22,408 nucleotides of DNA. Source: Selaginella moellendorffii. Lineage: Eukaryota > Streptophyta > Lycopodiopsida > Selaginellales > Selaginellaceae. Position numbers and translations under genes: made by a program. Below the pieces are notes generated by a model that worked only from the letters and a program-made list of their open reading frames with translations, was not told the origin of the DNA and searched no databases. Positions 18,017 through 22,408 of this stretch are shown in pieces. How positions within the stretch are numbered: position 1 is the first letter of the stretch; every line of letters begins with the position of its first letter. Location of the stretch: NCBI RefSeq assembly GCF_000143415.4, contig NW_003314286.1:594158-616565 (forward strand), read 5' to 3'.

Positions 18017-18057
18017 GAGTACTTGCCTGGCAAATGCTGGGTGGTTTACAAAGAGGT
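18017..18057 (-). repeat. 41-bp hairpin motif, copy 3, beside the helicase remnant
   Basis: It matches the other two copies at all but two or three positions (CCTGG here for CCCAG), which weakens the palindrome. Resemblance starts exactly at GAGTACTTG and ends at GAGGT, and the flanks differ from the other copies. It lies about 70 bases past the end of the minus-strand helicase, where that element's 3' end could lie. Read on the plus strand it ends 'KCWVVYKEV' then stop. Confidence 0.6.
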
Positions 18058-18124
18058 TTAATATAAAACCTCTTTATAAATAGTGTTGATTGTAAAAAGA
18101 GAAGGATCTTGAGGAAGGAGGTGG
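18058..18124. other. short spacer between helicase remnant and hairpin motif
   Basis: Sixty-seven bases including an inverted pair AACCTCTTT/AAAGAGGTT (about 18051-18073). This pair can form a hairpin that uses the end of the 41-bp motif (AAAGAGGTTtaatataAAACCTCTTT). No coding signal beyond the helicase tail. Confidence 0.5.
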
Positions 18125-19078
18125 CCTTGGCGTGTGGTGTTTTGAACTTTAATTCTAATGCCATGTGGTGATATGCATCTTGATAAAGCCACATAAAGTT
18201 GCCCATGAGTGAAAACTAGGTGGGGCAAGTAAACTCTAACTCAGTCAAATGTCTATCTTTGGCATTTAGAGATTGTTAAGCAGTAACCTAAATGGATTGA
18301 AAATTGTCTTTTGAACATTTTGAACGGAATTTTTGTATTTGATGGTATTAGTGTGATACGTGGGATAAAAACTCTTGTCCCTTTAAATTGCCCCATCACA
18401 ATTTCACAGTCTAAAACATTTGGTAGAGTATTTTTCAGGATGAGACATGTGCCATTGCATAGTCTTGCTAATGGAGACATATTCCTTAGGAGGATAAGAA
18501 TAGCACATTGTTTGAGAGAGAGTTTATGTGGTGGGAACCAGAAGGTGTAATAGAATTTAGGAATTCTATTGGAAAATTTTCAAGATGTTTAGTATCAACA
18601 AAATCAACACTTTTGTAGATATATGTATCACTTTGTAATCTAAAGACAATAGTGTTATTGATTGCAAATGTGTCATCATTAAGTGGGATAAATATGACTT
18701 GATAGGGTTTGAAATATCAAGTACTGAAGGGTAGACAAAATCAATAATAGATGAATAAATTAGTTGTGTATGAAGTAATAAAATGGAGTTAGAAGGTAAA
18801 GATGGTAAATTTTGAAAATTTTCACCATTTCCAACTTTGAGAAGCCATTCAACCTATGATTTATCACTTTCAGCAAGTCATATATTTGTTTTCAAAGATA
18901 ATTTTCTAAATAATCTCTATAATTTATTCATTTTTATAAAACTTGAAACAATTTGTGCCCTATGTCCATGTGGAATGACTGGAAGTGTCCATCTAAAGTC
19001 TCTGCTAGTGACAACAATTATGCCACCAAAAGATAATGATGTATTTTTAAGTCTTGCAACACTTGATCAACATTCCTC
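18125..19078 (-). pseudogene. PIF1-type Helitron helicase, C-terminal part
   Basis: Minus-strand frames give in order: 'LSFGGIIVVTSRDFRWTLPV' (about 19045-18990, the region of helicase motif II/III, normally FGG.V.L.GDFRQ.LPV), 'IPHGHRAQIVSSFIK', 'EWLLKVGNGENF', 'DFVYPSVLD', 'AINNTIV', 'EFLNSITPSG', 'PPHKLSLK', 'LARLCNGTCLI', 'RVFIPRITLIPS', 'PFKMFKRQFSIHLGYCLTIS' and '[19 protein letters not shown]' (about 18225-18170, motif VI). This is the SF1 helicase of plant Helitrons. Walker A and the Rep nuclease half are missing because LARD copy 2 replaces them at 19079. At least two frameshifts (near 18530 and 18690) and TAG/TGA stops near 18250 disable it. Confidence 0.88.
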
Positions 19079-21492
19079 CACACTGCCAAGTCTTCTCACT
19101 TCATATGTCTGTGATCATGCATGGACTCCTCCATGCTTGGCCCCATAAGCCACCCTTTTTGAAGTTAGCACCTTCAACTAGGGTATTTGTTCCCCCAACT
19201 TGCCAATCTCACTTACCAAGTCATCCGACCATCGTAACATAATTCATGCATAAGCGTGGAAGTCCTTAACCATTGACTTTAGTTCAAAGCCCTTTCTTTG
19301 AACACTCAGGAACTACTTCCTCAACCTTGATAGCTTCGCCTCATGGCAAGCTTCAAGACCATGTTTCTGCTGCGCCACTTTGATTTTGCGCGTTCTATGA
19401 ACCATTTACACTTGGCTTTCTAAGTATCAAACTACCTATAATTGTCTTTGGGAACCTTTTGAAGGAACTTTGTCCCTTAGCTTGCTAAGGCCTTTTCTTT
19501 CGCAAGCTTTTTAATAGCCATATGGTCTAACATGGACAATTCCATGCTTTAGACTCTCCATGGCATCACAGTCGTTAGTAATAACATGCTCAAGCACCCA
19601 CTTGATTCTTCACTCCCAACTTGCATAACCATCCTTGGTTATGCTTGTCGATTCCTATGGTTTGGTTCCATCTCTTTACTACTTACTTTTGGCCTCACCC
19701 ATTCCTTCAGTTATTCTCCTCCAGATTAGAAGAATTTCTTTACACTTTCTACCATGCCTTAGCAAATATTCATAAGGATGAACCTACCTGATAGCCTAGG
19801 GAGTGGTTCCTCAATCTAGATATGCTCACCTTGTAATCCCACACACTGGGATTAACGTTGCTACTTATGGGCCTTTATATGCCCATCATTAGCCTTTGCC
19901 AAAATCCCTTTTTAGTTTTGTCCAATTTGGATAGACAAACTTCTCCCGTCTCCACAACCTTGGACGTTTGGATAGCACCTCCTATCCCTCATTCACTAAA
20001 GACTTTGTCCCTTGGGCTTTATCCATTGCCCTCCCAACACCGAATACCACCTCCTGGTGTTCTAGAGTGCTTGGGTGTCCTAATGATGGCCTCTTTGACA
20101 ATGAGTATTCCCTTTACGACATTGATTTACTATATGGTAACATAAGCAATTTATCCCTCATAAAGGTATATCTAACTTCTTTATCCCAATAAAAAGTCTT
20201 AGGTAGTTACTTTTTACCAGTTTAACGAATTATTTTGCACCTTTTGCTTAGTTGCCTCATAATTGTCAAGTCCTACAACTCATTGTTAGTGCTTCCACAC
20301 CTCCATCATTATTTGGGTCACTACACTCTAACCGCATGCCTTCCAGCTTAGGCTATGCTATTCCTATTTCCATTGGGATTCCTTTGGAAGGGGTTTTTAT
20401 AAACCCGCCAACTTGACCTCAAGGCAGCATGCTTTGGAACATTCGGTGTTTCCACACCATCGGCTCCACGAGCCTACCTCTATAACACTTCTTACTTGTG
20501 TTTAGGTTTTTGCTAAGACCAATATAGTTGCCTCTTATACCAACTATCCATTAGCATTACACTATAGAGTTTACGCACAACTTTGTGTCAAAGTTGTTTT
20601 CTTTCGGGAAACTCTTTTCCACAACTTTAGCATGGCACATTCTGCCACCAATAAGATACCCACTGTTCTCATACTTGGATCTTAAGATCCTCCCCATCCT
20701 TCGTGGGGCACAATACACCTCAATCCAAATGCTTTTTCCAATCCCTTAGGACCATTCTTTGACTCTTCTTGAGTCATCTAGCATTTTTGGACTTTGCTAA
20801 ACCAATGACTTGTAAAGTTCTATTTTTAAGGTGCTAGCTCACTAGAATACAACTTCATGTATTTATGTCTTATTCATAAGGACCATTTTTGCAAATGTTA
20901 CTTCAACACTTTATTATTTTCCATTCTTTGTGGGTTACCGTTACCCCTTAGGACTATCAGTCCCTATGATAAGGATACTGACTCATCCTTTGAGCATACC
21001 CCCAACTCCTTGAGTTTGTTCCAGCATTTATAAAAAGTAGCTCTGCCTACCATTTCAAGGACTCGTGTCTTTATCCGTACTTGACCTCTCACGATCATCA
21101 ATTCTGGTCTCAAATTCATAAGCACCAGCCTCAACTATGTGAGGATAATGTTATGACTCCTTTATTCTTTTGGAGTCTCTATCTTTCCCGTGATCCCAAC
21201 TATAGTTGTTTACCACAACTACCTTAGCCAGTTTGCTAAGTCAAATGCTCATTTAGATCACACCCTCAACTCTCTAAGGAAAACCTTATATTGTTCCCAA
21301 GATCCCGAAATTGTTCCATTATTGGCCCTTTTCTATCCACCGCCTCACCTACAAGTTCACACATGAATTGTAGTGGAGAGCCATGTCTTCCCGACCTACT
21401 ACTCCTCAAGGATAGGCCCACTCCTAGGACCTTTCATTGCTAACACTAACGGTGATATACTTGAGCACTAATAAAAGTCAAACTAAGGAACA

Positions 21493-21504
21493 ACTTCGAT
21501 ACCA
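21493..21504 (-). promoter_or_regulatory. decayed tRNA-iMet primer-binding site (LARD copy 2)
   Basis: The minus strand reads TGGTATCGAAGT, nine of twelve positions as in the standard initiator-Met site, three bases inside the LTR just as in copy 1. Confidence 0.7.
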
Positions 21505-21507
21505 AAT

Positions 21508-22408
21508 TGTAAGTGACTAAATTTTTCCATTTTACTTTAGTCACTTAACCACCTCTCTGACCACTATGAAGAGTCTCACTCACAACCTCCATAAGTCCAA
21601 TTCAGGACTTAGGGCTTGTTAACCCCGAGAATGGTATCCATGCCACTCAACATTTGCACTTAGTTCAAGTGCTCCACGTGTCCGATCCCATGATCGACAC
21701 CCCAAGGTACCACCAACATATCAACCTGTTACGCTAGGCCATGCCCATTCACCTTGGTCATATCAATGGTCCAACACCACCTGCATTGCAATCCCGTCTC
21801 TCAAAGACTAAGCCATCCATCCATGAGTGGTCATCCCAGATCCACTCCTTAGCATCCTTAAGATGCCCGTAGACATGGAGAATAGCCTTCCCCAATATCT
21901 CCATTCCAGTCCCCACCAAATCCCTTTCTGTCCATGGCTGTGTTCGCCAATGCTGCCACTGAATCAAGGCCCATAGGCCCGACCACTAAGTCCTACTGTC
22001 CTCGGGACTTCCTCATTGTGTGACTGTGTCTTTGGTCACCACACTAGAGAGCTATTCCCCTTCCCTTCCACAGTCTGGGACTTTGGGACAACATTTTGAA
22101 ACACCGTGGCCCTACGCGGGCCTCATGGGTACTCTCCCCGCCTTCTGCCTTTGGGTGCTCTAGCCATGGACTTAGAGCAAGGTTCTGTTAAACCACGCCA
22201 AGTATCCAAGTATATAGTGCCACCTATGCTTGGACTAGGAGCATCGACTATTTGATCTCTAGGGGGAACTAGAGCTGGCTTTTGAACACTTCACCAAGTT
22301 ACCCCACTTGTTAGTCTGTGTTCACTCTAGCCTTGGACTTCCCAGTAGTTATCCCATCACCCAGCACCTAGGCACAGACTTCCTAGACCAAACTGGGCTT
22401 TCCTAGCC
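21508..22408 (-). repeat. 5' LTR of LARD-like copy 2, partial
   Basis: Begins TGTAAGTGAC and follows copy 1's LTR to about 22047. From 22048 to the window end the sequence has no counterpart in copy 1, whose minisatellite starts near there. The outer end is not in the window. Confidence 0.78.

Larger units (their letters stand above)
19079..22408 (-). mobile_element. LARD-like non-coding LTR element, copy 2, truncated
   Basis: Roughly colinear with 8550-12592 of copy 1 at an estimated 80-88 percent identity. It has a primer site at 21493-21504 and the start of the 5' LTR at 21508, which runs off the window. Its 3' half (equivalent of 6765-8549) is missing; the left edge abuts the Helitron helicase remnant. 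It lacks the 265-bp segment of copy 1 and has unique sequence where copy 1 has the minisatellite. No coding motif found. Confidence 0.82.

Noticed and set aside
18837-19148. Plus-strand 103-codon frame
   Set aside because: It is antisense to the Helitron helicase and crosses into LARD sequence.

Overview
This window looks like repeat-dense nuclear DNA from a land plant with a large genome. The evidence is degenerate Ty3/gypsy pieces, long non-coding LTR elements, a Helitron-type helicase remnant and broken PLS-class pentatricopeptide (PPR) genes. A seed-free vascular plant such as a fern would fit the PPR style, but this is a weak inference. I see no intact conventional gene, no rRNA or tRNA gene and no CRISPR array; almost everything recognisable is a pseudogene or a transposon.

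Layout. 1-345: unassigned GC-rich DNA. 345-3243: 5' half of a Ty3/gypsy element on the minus strand (LTR 3081-3243, tRNA-Ala-like primer site, gag, protease, RT, start of RNase H), with stops and frameshifts. 3244-4366: AT-rich, no gene found. 4367-6761: broken gene for a His/Pro/Ala-rich single-span membrane protein, then broken PPR sequence, a 41-bp hairpin motif and more PPR sequence. 6765-12592: LARD-like LTR element on the minus strand, with a 1.37-kb right LTR holding a 0.54-kb minisatellite, a tRNA-iMet-like primer site and no recognisable gag-pol. 12593-13505: plus-strand integrase tail and short LTR of the same gypsy family. 13506-14792: AT-rich. 14793-17040: second copy of the membrane-protein/PPR block, constant offset 10,123. 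17041-18016: antisense coding-like scrap and unassigned DNA. 18017-18057: third copy of the 41-bp motif. About 18125-19078: PIF1/Helitron helicase pseudogene on the minus strand. 19079-22408: second, truncated copy of the LARD-like family, running off the window.

How the parts relate. The block at 4745-6761 recurs at 14868-16884 with no net length change. By eye, divergence falls from about 4 percent at the left to nearly zero just before the hairpin motif, then jumps to about 10 percent in the PPR sequence beyond it. The same motif lies close to the helicase remnant. The most interesting hypothesis is that this motif is a mobile-element terminus (Helitron-like) that bounds captured PPR cargo. 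A second candidate for captured host sequence is a 265-bp stretch in one LARD copy that the other lacks and that is open on the element's sense strand. All identities are eyeballed.
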